DNA of 64,000 bases, taken from NCBI GenBank assembly GCA_937949615.1, contig CALEDQ010000005.1:319730-383729 (forward strand). Reading direction: 5' to 3'. Within the stretch, counting starts at the first letter, position 1, and every line of letters begins with the position of its first letter. Below the pieces are notes generated by a model. It searched no databases. It worked only from the letters and a program-made list of their open reading frames with translations, and was not told the DNA's origin. This DNA comes from an uncultured bacterium (GTDB lineage Bacteria > Muiribacteriota > Ozemobacteria > Ozemobacterales > Ozemobacteraceae). This document shows, in pieces, positions 49,100-57,743 of this stretch. The position numbers and the translations under genes were made by a program.

Positions 49100-50489
49100 G
49101 CGGTTTGCGCTTGCGCAGTCTGACCCTGGTAGCCTGCTCGAAAGTGTCGTCAGCCAGACCGGTGATGGTTCGGGTTTCTACCAGCACGTCGAGATCGGGT
49201 TTGAGGTTTTCGAGCGTCTCTTCGGTCAGAGCGGAAAAGGCAAAGAAAATTTCGCGACCGTCGTGAGTTCTGATCATTCCGACCTTTTTCTCGATGTCGT
49301 ATTTTTCGATTTTTCCGGGTGAGGCGTCTGACGATTCTGATTCGCCGATCTTTTCGACCTGAACCGCAATCGGACTCATCGCATCTTTAACAACTCCGAA
49401 TCTGACGGCGTCACCCTTTTTCAGGTTGGCTTCCTGTTCCGGTTTCACTGCTGAATAATGCAGAAGCACTTCGGGGTATTCGGCACAACTGAGAACACCC
49501 ATGCCGGTTTCGGCGTTATACCATTTGACAACCCCTTCAACAAAGGCGTCTGGCGCCGGGTCGAAAACAATCTCTTCGACGGTGCGCCCAATTTCGCCGC
49601 GAATGGTCTCGATCTGGGCGATCAGTTGAATGACTTCGGGCTGATCGGGCGAGCTTTTCAGACTGTCGCGCAGTGTCTGTACTGCCAGGCCGAGAAGCCG
49701 GCGTTTGAAGTAGACCAGCCCAAGAAAAAGCAGCGCTGCCGAATCGCCCGGTGATATTCGCAGGGCTTCGAGCAAATGTGTCTCGGCTTCTTCAACCATA
49801 TCGAGCTCATACATCACGCCGCCGGTTTCACGATGATATGATGCGTTGTATGGAAACCGCTTCAGCAGCTGTCGATAAAGGTCGAGCGCCTCGTCGTAAA
49901 ACTTCATGCGGCTGTAGATATCGGCGAGCTGCTCCATTGCGTCGACATTGCGGGGGTCGACCTGCATTACCGCTTTGAAAGCCTCGGCAGCTTCGAGATA
50001 ATGCGTGTCGGAATTGTCGTCATCGTGTTTGAGTCGGTAAATGTCGCCAAGATAACGATGAAAGAACGCCTTACGCTGGCCGGTACTCAAGCCCTGGCGA
50101 TAAATGCGCAGAGCGCTGTCGAGATCACCGCCCAGTCGGTAGGCAAGCCCGATGGTTTCGTAATAGTCTGGTTCCCCGGGATTTTTGCCGATGCACCAGT
50201 TGATTTTGTCGATCGCCTGCTGTAGCTCACCCTTTTCAAGGTGGCCGACTGCTTCTTCAAACTTTTCGTTCAATTCTTCAAGAAAATCGGCGAGTTTTTC
50301 GTCGTATTCTTCGCGGCGTGCGTCATCTGAAAGCAGGTCGAAAGCGTCTTTCAGCTCACGCAATTTGGGAATATTGGCAAGCGGCGAATCTGATGAAAAA
50401 AGCTCGGCATGTTTCTGCTTGTAGGCAGTGGCAATTTCTTCGAGAGACGCGAAGTTGGAAACCCCGAACAGCTGATAAAAATTTTGCAT
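49068..50489 (-). CDS. J-like + TPR + two cold-shock-like domains fusion (473 aa)
   Basis: Residues 1-~70 look like a J-domain (FYQLFGVSNFASLEEIATAYK...RELKDAFDLLSDDARREEYDE), but the HPD motif that activates Hsp70 is gone (LFSSD in its place). TPR-type helices cover ~75-300. From ~318, EGVVKWYNAETGMGVL and VLLHYSAV follow the cold-shock domain pattern (GTVKWFNxxKGFGFI, VFVHFSAI), with K322-W323. A second, more diverged copy (GKIEKYDIEKKVGMI, IFFAFSAL) runs ~398-465, ending in a basic tail (RLRKRK). I know of no standard family with this architecture. An RNA-binding scaffold is inferred. Confidence 0.75.
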   Translation of the reverse strand: MQNFYQLFGVSNFASLEEIATAYKQKHAELFSSDSPLANIPKLRELKDAFDLLSDDARREEYDEKLADFLEELNEKFEEAVGHLEKGELQQAIDKINWCIGKNPGEPDYYETIGLAYRLGGDLDSALRIYRQGLSTGQRKAFFHRYLGDIYRLKHDDDNSDTHYLEAAEAFKAVMQVDPRNVDAMEQLADIYSRMKFYDEALDLYRQLLKRFPYNASYHRETGGVMYELDMVEEAETHLLEALRISPGDSAALLFLGLVYFKRRLLGLAVQTLRDSLKSSPDQPEVIQLIAQIETIRGEIGRTVEEIVFDPAPDAFVEGVVKWYNAETGMGVLSCAEYPEVLLHYSAVKPEQEANLKKGDAVRFGVVKDAMSPIAVQVEKIGESESSDASPGKIEKYDIEKKVGMIRTHDGREIFFAFSALTEETLENLKPDLDVLVETRTITGLADDTFEQATRVRLRKRKPLTPPPTPQSD

Positions 50490-50598
50490 GCTGAGCCTTT
50501 GATTCAGTTGGTTTTACTTGAATTTATGATGCGAAGATTTTAACCGCTTTTCGTCATATTTGGCAAGATCAAATGCCAACCGGTCTGTGTTAAAAATA

Positions 50599-50628
50599 TT
50601 GAAAAATGTATCCTCTCTGGGGTAGAGT
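50599..50628 (+). promoter_or_regulatory. Promoter close to the LptF/G permease start
   Basis: TTGAAA (50599-50604), an 18-base spacer and TAGAGT (50623-50628) lie 13 bases before ATG 50642. No ribosome site is seen, so the leader is only ~6 nt. Confidence 0.45.
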
Positions 50629-50641
50629 GTGTGATTGATTT

Positions 50642-51745
50642 ATGGCTATATCTATAAAAACTGTTGACCGGTATGTACTGAAAGAACTGCTCGAACCGTT
50701 TCTTTTCGGCATGGCTTTTTTTGTTGCCATCTGGTTGATCGACCTGATGATGGAACTGATCAACCTGATTTTCGCCAAAGGGGTTCCGGTGACGGTTGTC
50801 GGGCTGTTCTTCGTCTACAGCCTGCCGCCGACTCTTGTTATCAGCTTTCCGATGGCTCTGCTGCTGTCTAACCTCGTCGCTTTCGGGCGTATGTCGTCAG
50901 ACTCAGAAATCACCGCCCTGAAGGCAGGCGGCTACAGCTTTTCTCGCATTGTTGCTCCGGCGGTTATCGCCGGCATCTTCATTACCGGCCTGACTTTCCT
51001 GTTTAACGAAAAGCTGGTGCCGGTTGCCAACGAGAAGTTCACCCGGCTGTTCAGACGCGAAGTGACGTTAAAGCGACCTCTGCCGATTATCGCCGAAAAC
51101 CGCTTTTTTGAGGCCGGCCCCGGTCGTAAATTTTTTGTGCGCAAATTCGACCAGAAGACCAAGGACATGTTCGGTGTCGTCATGTATGAGGGGCAGCCGA
51201 ACGGTTTCCCGCGCGTCATCGAGGCAGACCGGGCCCGTATCGAGGGCGGCGTCTGCTATTTCTGGAAAGGCCGCGTTTCTGACATTCACATGAGCGGTGA
51301 AGACCGCAATTACACCTATTTTGACAATATGGAATACCCGATCGACACCCATTATGTTAACCCCGATCATGTGCCGGATTCGAAGAATTCTCGCACGATG
51401 AATCTGCAGGAACTCTATGCTTTCATCCAGGATGCCGAAGCAAAGGGCATGTCTGCGAGTATTATCACCCAGCACTGGATCGAATTCTGGTCGAAGACCT
51501 CAATTCCGTTCGCCGGCTTGATCTTTGTGCTGATCGGTGCGCCGCTCGGCTCACAGACTACCCGTTCAGGTACCGGTATCGGTATCGGCATGTCGGTGGT
51601 GATTATTTTTCTCTATTACATTCTGTTTGCCGCCGGAAAAGCCTTCGCCAAAGGTGCGTATCTACCGCCCTTTGTCGGGGTGTGGTTTCCGAATTTTATT
51701 ATCGGCGCCATCGGCGCCTGGCTGATCGTTAAGTCAAAGGCCTGA
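50642..51745 (+). CDS. LptF/LptG-family permease (YjgP/YjgQ)
   Basis: Six TM helices are placed as in the family: ~15-38, 47-70 and 95-117, then 290-310, 320-340 and 345-362, with a periplasmic beta-jellyroll of ~150 residues between the third and fourth. The N-terminus (DRYVLKELLEPFLFGMAFF) and SDSEITALKAGGYSFSRI are characteristic. Family members carry lipopolysaccharide from the inner membrane to the LptA bridge with ATPase LptB. This is direct evidence of an outer membrane with LPS-like lipid. Only one permease copy is in the window, so I do not choose between LptF and LptG. argS follows 27 bases later. Confidence 0.9.
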   Translation: MAISIKTVDRYVLKELLEPFLFGMAFFVAIWLIDLMMELINLIFAKGVPVTVVGLFFVYSLPPTLVISFPMALLLSNLVAFGRMSSDSEITALKAGGYSFSRIVAPAVIAGIFITGLTFLFNEKLVPVANEKFTRLFRREVTLKRPLPIIAENRFFEAGPGRKFFVRKFDQKTKDMFGVVMYEGQPNGFPRVIEADRARIEGGVCYFWKGRVSDIHMSGEDRNYTYFDNMEYPIDTHYVNPDHVPDSKNSRTMNLQELYAFIQDAEAKGMSASIITQHWIEFWSKTSIPFAGLIFVLIGAPLGSQTTRSGTGIGIGMSVVIIFLYYILFAAGKAFAKGAYLPPFVGVWFPNFIIGAIGAWLIVKSKA

Positions 51746-51772
51746 TTTAGAACAAAAGGACACACAAACCAG

Positions 51773-53539
51773 ATGAAAAAGCAGCTTATCAACCTGATTC
51801 ACGACAGGCTTGCCGGTATGTTCAGACGCTATGGCATCGAAGATTACAGCTTTATCGACGTACAGGTGCCGCCTGACCGCACCAACGGCGATTTTTCTAT
51901 GAATGCCGCGATGAAACTGTCGAAGGCCGCAAAATGCGCACCCAGACAGCTGGCCGAAGAAATCAAAGCAATTCTTGAAGCCGAAAAAGACTGGTTCAGC
52001 CGTGTCGATATTGCCGGCCCCGGCTTTATCAATATGTATATTGCCGACGGTATGATCGAAAAATGTTTCAACGACAAGGCCGCCGGCAGTGTGATTCTGG
52101 CCGATGAAGCTCTGAAGGCAGAAAAGACCGTTGTCGATTATTCAAGCGTCAATATTGCCAAGCAGATGCATGTCGGGCACCTGCGCTCGACCATTATCGG
52201 CGATGTGCTCGCCAGAGTAATAGAAGCTCTCGGAAACCCGGTTGTCAGGCAGAACCACCTCGGTGACTGGGGTCTGCCGATGGCCATGGTTATCTATAAA
52301 GCTGAGCCTGAAATCGTTGCCGCCGAAAAGGCCGGCGTTTCTCTCGAAAAAGCTCTGCCGCTGGCACGGCTTGAAGAACTCTACAAAGCCGCTACCGCTG
52401 AATGCAAAGAGAAACCAGAAGTTGCCGAAGCCTGTCATCAGTATCTGGTGAAGCTGCAGCAGGGCGATAAGGGGTTGCTCGATCTCTGGCACAAGATCAC
52501 CCGCGTTTCGATGGCCGAAGTTTATCGTATTTACCGCCAGCTCAACGTGAAACTGACCGAAGAACACGAGTGCGGCGAAAGTTTTTATCGCGATATGCTC
52601 GCCGAAACGGTCGAGGCGATTCGCAAATCAGGTTCGCTGGTTGAGTCTGAAGGCGCCCAGTGCCTGTTTCTCGACGAATTCAAGTCGAAAGAAGGCAATC
52701 CGCTGCCGGTAATCGTGCAGAAATCAGATGGCGGCTACAATTACGCTACTTTCGATCTGGCTGCTGTCAGATACAGAACCGCCAAACTGGGTGCTGAACG
52801 TATCGTTTACGTTACCGATGCCCGCCAGGCTCTGCATTTCAAGCAATTTTTCGCCGCCGCCCGTCACGCCGGCATTCTCGCCAATCCCGATGTAAAGCTT
52901 GAGCATGTAACCTTTGGCGCCATTCTCGGCGAAGATGGCAAGCCGCTCAAAACCCGCAGCGGCGAAAACGTCAAACTGGCAGAACTTCTTTCTGAAGCGA
53001 TCGACAAGGCTTATGCCGTAGTTAAAGAGAAGAACCCCGGCCTGTCAGAAGAGCGCAAACAGGAAGTGGCGCGCATGATCGGCGTCGGTGCGATCAAATA
53101 CGCCGATCTGGCGCAGAATCGTAATAACGACTATGTTTTCTCGTTCGACCGCATGCTGGCTTTGAATGGCAATACCGCTCCGTATCTGCAGTATGCGCAT
53201 GCGCGTATCTGTTCGATTTTCCGCCGGGCAGGTACTGATCCTGATTCTTTTGCCGCTCCAATGCGGATCAGTCAGGTCGAAGAACGCGATCTGATGATAA
53301 AGCTCATGGAATTCGGCCAGACTGTCGTGGCCGTGGCAGCCGATCTGCGCCCGCATATTCTCTGTAATTATCTCTATGAACTTGCTACCTGCTTTTCATC
53401 CTTTTACGACAAATGCCCGGTGATGAGCTGTGAAGATCAGAGCCTCAAAGCTTCGCGCCTGGCAGTCTGTAACTATACCCGCAGAGTTCTGGCTCTTGGC
53501 CTGGATCTGCTGGGCATAGCAGCACCACGGGAGATGTAA
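51773..53539 (+). CDS. argS: Arginyl-tRNA synthetase
   Basis: The class I enzyme charges tRNA-Arg. An N-terminal Add-1 domain (~1-100) precedes the Rossmann core with HVGH (HIGH motif) in KQMHVGHLRSTIIGD. NHLGDWG and the KTRSGENVKL loop follow (ArgS often lacks a canonical KMSK). The anticodon-binding DALR helical bundle (~460-588) ends with ALGLDLLGI. Length 588 is typical. The following gene begins 2 bases after its stop. Confidence 0.96.
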   Translation: MKKQLINLIHDRLAGMFRRYGIEDYSFIDVQVPPDRTNGDFSMNAAMKLSKAAKCAPRQLAEEIKAILEAEKDWFSRVDIAGPGFINMYIADGMIEKCFNDKAAGSVILADEALKAEKTVVDYSSVNIAKQMHVGHLRSTIIGDVLARVIEALGNPVVRQNHLGDWGLPMAMVIYKAEPEIVAAEKAGVSLEKALPLARLEELYKAATAECKEKPEVAEACHQYLVKLQQGDKGLLDLWHKITRVSMAEVYRIYRQLNVKLTEEHECGESFYRDMLAETVEAIRKSGSLVESEGAQCLFLDEFKSKEGNPLPVIVQKSDGGYNYATFDLAAVRYRTAKLGAERIVYVTDARQALHFKQFFAAARHAGILANPDVKLEHVTFGAILGEDGKPLKTRSGENVKLAELLSEAIDKAYAVVKEKNPGLSEERKQEVARMIGVGAIKYADLAQNRNNDYVFSFDRMLALNGNTAPYLQYAHARICSIFRRAGTDPDSFAAPMRISQVEERDLMIKLMEFGQTVVAVAADLRPHILCNYLYELATCFSSFYDKCPVMSCEDQSLKASRLAVCNYTRRVLALGLDLLGIAAPREM

Positions 53540-53541
53540 AG

Positions 53542-56274
53542 ATGGCGATCTGCCCGAAATGTTCTTTTGCTTCTGTTGCCGGCCGCTTTTGCGGTAAATG
53601 CGGCGCTGTCGTATTGTCTGCCGGATCGGCCGAAGGCCCGACAGTCGCGGTTGCTCAGCCATTGGCTGCGCTTCCGACAAAAGATGAGCTCACCGGCCTT
53701 GAACAGGCGCTTAAGAAGAACCCGGGCGAAATCACTAATTTTATCAACCTTGCCGAAGCTCTTGCGAGCATGGGGCGTTTCGATCAGGCATACTCGACTT
53801 TCAGGGCCGCAAAAGCCATTGCACCAGAACACGCCGGCGTTCTCAAAACCGGTGCCCGTGTTTTTGAGCTGATGAACCGGCGCGAAGAAGCCATAGACTG
53901 TCTCAAGAAAGCCATAAAAAGCAATAACAAAGACAGTGATGCCATTTTTCGCCTTGCCGGTCTTCTCTATGACAGTGGCAAAAAAGAAGAAGCCCTTGAA
54001 TGGCTGCAGGAGCTGTTTGAACGCTCTGACGATCAGCCGGAAATACTGATACGTATTGCCCAGATTCATCTGAGTCTCGGTAACGCCGCTGAGGCACAGG
54101 AATATCTGGCTCGTTACAAGGAAGTCGCCGGTTCGACCGGCGAAATGTATCTGCTGCTCGGTCAGACGATGCTGACCCGCAAGTTTTATGACGGTGCTGT
54201 CAAAAATTTCCGCGAGGCGATCAGAACTTTTCCGAACGATGCGCAGATGCGTCTCGGGCTGGGCCGCGCCTATCTTGGCATGAACGAGAAGGGGCAGGCA
54301 CTTCTTGAATTTGAGCAGGCTTTGAATAAAAGCCCCGATAATATCGACATTCTCATCGAGCTTGGCAAACTTCAGAACTCGATGGGCATGGAAGACCAGG
54401 CTGACCTGACTTTTGCAAAAATTGAAAAGGCGAAACCCGCCAACGGTGAGTGTTATCTGGCCATCGCTCTGCATTTTATCGAACGCAGCAATCTTGCCCG
54501 GGCGACAAAATATCTTGAGATGGCGCACGAACTGAGCCCGTATCACCCTGAAATTCAGCAGATTCTTGGCCAGACCTATGCCCGTCAGAAGCGCCACGCC
54601 GATGCTCTCAAGATTTTCCGGCATGCAATCGAGACCTACCCTGAATGCCAGTGGGGTCATGAAGGCATTGTGGTCAGTGCGCACGAAAGCAAAAATTTCG
54701 AGCTCAAGGCCGCGTCTCAGAAGCGCCTGCTGCAGATTCGCAAATCATCAGCCGAAGACTGGTGCGATTACGGGGAAACCCTTATCAGGCTGGGTCAGTT
54801 TGACGCGGCCCAGGATGCCTTCGAAGCTGCTTCGCGCCTCGATCCGACCTGCGTCAGGGCCTATCAGGCCCCAGAGTTGATCAAAATCGAAAAGGCCAGG
54901 GCCGAAGGCGAGAAGCTGGCAATGCAGGGCAATGAAGCTCTGCAGAAAAAGTTCTTTCTTACCGCGGCTGAGCGACTCGAAAAGGCCCTCGATCTGGTGC
55001 CGAATCAGCCAGAATGGGTAAGAATGCTGGCTGAGGTTTCGCTTAAAACTGCCGAAATTGAACGGGCCTCGTCACTTCTGCTCAAGGCCAGAGCCTTCGA
55101 TGCTTCTGATTATCTCACAACTTTCAATCTGGCAAGGGTTTATGAATTCGAAAACAAGATTCAGATGGCAATCGAACTGCTTTCGACCCTTACCCGCGAT
55201 CACCCGACCCAGCTTGAAGCTCATATGATGCTGCTGCGGCTCAAGCGCAGTCAGATCAGGGGCAATCGTGTCGAGCCGGAAATGCTCGAAGCACTGGTGC
55301 GTAATCTCGAACTTGAACTGGCTCATATCCGCCGCGACTCTCCGGTGCCTCTGCTGGTTAAGGGCTACGCCCATTTCCTGTTTGGTATGCGTTCGAAACT
55401 TCAGACCGAGGCTCTCGCCTCGGCCGAAAAAACTTTTAACGAGACTCTGGCGCGCTTTGGCGAGAATGAAAACGCTATCCGTGGTCTGGCATTGTGTGAA
55501 AGGGCGCGCGGTAATGTCGAAAAAGCAGTCGAGTATACCCGCTCTCTGGTTAAACTCTCGTCAGACCCTCAGCGTCTCTTTGAACTGGGTCGATTGCACG
55601 AGAACTTTCAGCAGTTTGGCGAGGCCAGGAAATGCTACGCGTCATTGCGCAGCCTTTTCCCTGAGAATGGGCATTATCGACGCAAAATGCTCGAAGTTAC
55701 TGCCGAGGTCTCGAAAATCAGCAGCAAGAATGAGCTGATGAATCTTCTGTCTGAGCATCATCAGTCATTGCAGGCCAAACCAGACCAGATCTGGCTGTTG
55801 TACGAATCGGCGATCGGCCAGGAACTGGTTGCCGAATTCAACGCCCAGAAAGAGGAATGGGTCAAGCGGTCGCTGCTCAACTGGCACAAGGCGATCAATC
55901 ACTCGTCGACCAATCACTGGATGCGCTGGGCAATGCAGCGTTGTCAGTATAAGCATCTGAAGGGGCCAGACCGGCAGCGGGCAGCGGCAACGAATCTGAA
56001 GGCCTGTGAAAAAATTCTGCGCGAGATGCCTGACAGTGCCATGGCTTACCAGGCCATTGCTAGATGCTATCTGGCGATGGGTGATCTGACCAATACCGAT
56101 AAAGCACTTGGTTTTCTTGAAAGGTCGTGGTTTCTCGGGCCAGATAACTCTGAAACCGGAGAGCTGCTTGCCAGAACCGCTAAGGAACTGGGTAAATCTG
56201 TTATAGTAGACTCAGTTGGTTATAACATGCTACTATTAGAACCCGAGCTGGCGAATGGTATTTTCCAGCTCTGA
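53542..56274 (+). CDS. Zinc-ribbon TPR protein (910 aa)
   Basis: A short N-terminal zinc ribbon (C4xxC7...C17xxC20) is followed by a long array of TPR motifs from ~50 to ~890 (repeated AxxxFxxAxxxxPxx patterns). No signal or TM, so it is cytoplasmic. GGGAG lies 8 bases before the ATG inside the end of argS, 2 bases after which it begins, so the two are probably co-transcribed. It is a large scaffold with no known orthologue that I recognise. Confidence 0.85.
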   Translation: MAICPKCSFASVAGRFCGKCGAVVLSAGSAEGPTVAVAQPLAALPTKDELTGLEQALKKNPGEITNFINLAEALASMGRFDQAYSTFRAAKAIAPEHAGVLKTGARVFELMNRREEAIDCLKKAIKSNNKDSDAIFRLAGLLYDSGKKEEALEWLQELFERSDDQPEILIRIAQIHLSLGNAAEAQEYLARYKEVAGSTGEMYLLLGQTMLTRKFYDGAVKNFREAIRTFPNDAQMRLGLGRAYLGMNEKGQALLEFEQALNKSPDNIDILIELGKLQNSMGMEDQADLTFAKIEKAKPANGECYLAIALHFIERSNLARATKYLEMAHELSPYHPEIQQILGQTYARQKRHADALKIFRHAIETYPECQWGHEGIVVSAHESKNFELKAASQKRLLQIRKSSAEDWCDYGETLIRLGQFDAAQDAFEAASRLDPTCVRAYQAPELIKIEKARAEGEKLAMQGNEALQKKFFLTAAERLEKALDLVPNQPEWVRMLAEVSLKTAEIERASSLLLKARAFDASDYLTTFNLARVYEFENKIQMAIELLSTLTRDHPTQLEAHMMLLRLKRSQIRGNRVEPEMLEALVRNLELELAHIRRDSPVPLLVKGYAHFLFGMRSKLQTEALASAEKTFNETLARFGENENAIRGLALCERARGNVEKAVEYTRSLVKLSSDPQRLFELGRLHENFQQFGEARKCYASLRSLFPENGHYRRKMLEVTAEVSKISSKNELMNLLSEHHQSLQAKPDQIWLLYESAIGQELVAEFNAQKEEWVKRSLLNWHKAINHSSTNHWMRWAMQRCQYKHLKGPDRQRAAATNLKACEKILREMPDSAMAYQAIARCYLAMGDLTNTDKALGFLERSWFLGPDNSETGELLARTAKELGKSVIVDSVGYNMLLLEPELANGIFQL

Positions 56275-56302
56275 TTTTGCTGTTTCAGAGAGAAAGGTTT
56301 GC

Positions 56303-56788
56303 TTGCATAACGATATTCAGATACTGATCAATCAGATGCCTGCCAATTCAACGCAGATGAAAATGCACGTGAAAGGCAGCTCAGAGACCCTGGCGTTGAT
56401 TCGCCGGGTTATTGTCGCATGTGTGCAGCACCTGAATCTCGGGCCGTCGCTTCTCAACGACATCAAGCTTGCTACCACTGAAGCCTGTACCAATGTCATC
56501 AAGCATGCTTATAAATTCAACGATGCAATGTCGTTCGATCTTGAAATTAAAACCAGCGATGAAGTTTTTGTTGTCGAAGTTTTTTATGAAGACCCTGATT
56601 TTGTGCCAGAAAAGATTCCGGTTCCCAACCTCAAAGAAATTAAAGAGGGCGGCCTGGGTGTTTTCATCATCAGAAGCATCATGGATCACGTGAACTATAT
56701 TACCGATTCCCGTAGTGGCCGCGTCAGGCTGCAGATGGTTAAGTTATTGAATTCGAAAGAGAGTATTGGAGGCCAGAGTGAAGATTGA
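56303..56788 (+). CDS. RsbW/SpoIIAB-like serine kinase / anti-sigma factor
   Basis: The GHKL ATPase fold is compact. The N box is TEACTNVIKHAY, the G1-like loop is EDPDFVPEKIP and the G2-like loop is GGLGVFIIRSIMDHV, as in RsbW and SpoIIAB. I choose the TTG at 56303 because GAAAGG lies 5 bases upstream and it clears the previous stop; the first ATG would be 12 codons later. These proteins bind sigma factors or phosphorylate a STAS partner. The STAS gene overlaps its end by 11 bases, a classic partner-switch pair. No sigma factor gene is adjacent. Confidence 0.85.
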   Translation: MHNDIQILINQMPANSTQMKMHVKGSSETLALIRRVIVACVQHLNLGPSLLNDIKLATTEACTNVIKHAYKFNDAMSFDLEIKTSDEVFVVEVFYEDPDFVPEKIPVPNLKEIKEGGLGVFIIRSIMDHVNYITDSRSGRVRLQMVKLLNSKESIGGQSED

Positions 56789-57086
56789 CAGCCAGATTGA
56801 TAAAGACAAGAAAATTAAGGTCTTCCATGTTGAAGGGGAAGTGGACATTCACCACCTCAAGAACCTGAAGGCAGAAATCATGGATTCTATCGAATCCAAC
56901 GGCTGGACCTACGAAATCAATATGGAAAAGGTTACTTACCTCGACAGTTCTGGTCTTGGTCTGCTTGTTTACATCAAAAAGGAAATTACCCGCCATAATG
57001 GCAAATTGAGAATTCTCAATGTCAGCGAGCAGGTTCTTAATGTTTTCAAGGTTACCAAGCTCGATGAATTTTTTGAAATAGCCTGA
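56778..57086 (+). CDS. Anti-anti-sigma factor, STAS domain (RsbV/SpoIIAA-like)
   Basis: The 102-residue STAS domain has GEVDIHHLKNLKAEI near the start and the phosphorylatable Ser in YLDSSGLGLL. It starts at GTG 56778, with GGAGG 5 bases upstream and inside the end of the RsbW-like gene. The usual role is to release a target when unphosphorylated. An in-frame TTG 12 bases earlier overlaps the ribosome site. Confidence 0.9.
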   Translation: MKIDSQIDKDKKIKVFHVEGEVDIHHLKNLKAEIMDSIESNGWTYEINMEKVTYLDSSGLGLLVYIKKEITRHNGKLRILNVSEQVLNVFKVTKLDEFFEIA

Positions 57087-57106
57087 AAGGACAGGATCTG
57101 AAGCGG

Positions 57107-57742
57107 ATGAAAGGTCTGTTTATTACATTTGAAGGCCCAGAAGGCAGCGGCAAGTCGACCCAGATCAAGCTGCTGCGCCAGTTTCTGGCAGAGCGCGGCC
57201 ACGATGTCGTAACAACCCGTGAACCCGGCGGAACCGCAGCCGGCGACCGCATCAGATCGGTTCTTCTTGATAAGGACTGCGGCAGTCTTGAACCAGAGAC
57301 TGAGCTTTTTTTGATGCTGGCGCAGCGCAGCGAGCATTTAAAAAAGGTGATTCTGCCGGCTTTGAAAGCCGGAAAAACGGTTCTTTGTGACCGTTATTTC
57401 GATTCGAGCATGGCCTATCAGGGCTATGCCCGCGGGCTTGGGATCGAAAGAGTGCGCAGAGTCCACGAAGCTTTTCTGCCAGGGTTTCTGCCTGATCTTA
57501 CTGTATTTTTGCGCATTGCACCCGAAGTCGGTCTTGAGCGTGCTCGCCATGGCGGCGCCAAACAGCTTGACCGCATGGAATCAGAAACTCTCGATTTTCA
57601 TCGAAGGGTTCTGGCGGGTTACGATCTGGTTGCAGCAGAAGAGCCAGAAAGATTTGTGGTGGTAGAGGCCGACGGTGAGCCAGAAAAAATGGCTGACCGA
57701 ATTGCCGTCGAGATAGGCAGGCGTTTTGAGGAGCTGAGTTGA
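57107..57742 (+). CDS. tmk: Thymidylate kinase
   Basis: dTMP + ATP to dTDP, essential for dTTP synthesis. Walker A GPEGSGKST, the DR(Y/F) motif CDRYFDSSMAYQGYARGLG, and the LID region are present. Length 211 is normal. In Bacillus tmk is followed by yaaQ/yaaR; here yaaR comes two genes later. Confidence 0.95.
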   Translation: MKGLFITFEGPEGSGKSTQIKLLRQFLAERGHDVVTTREPGGTAAGDRIRSVLLDKDCGSLEPETELFLMLAQRSEHLKKVILPALKAGKTVLCDRYFDSSMAYQGYARGLGIERVRRVHEAFLPGFLPDLTVFLRIAPEVGLERARHGGAKQLDRMESETLDFHRRVLAGYDLVAAEEPERFVVVEADGEPEKMADRIAVEIGRRFEELS

Positions 57743-57743
57743 G

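Noticed and set aside
53473..54684. A 403-codon minus-strand frame
   Set aside because: It is antisense to argS and the zinc-ribbon TPR gene and has no domain features.
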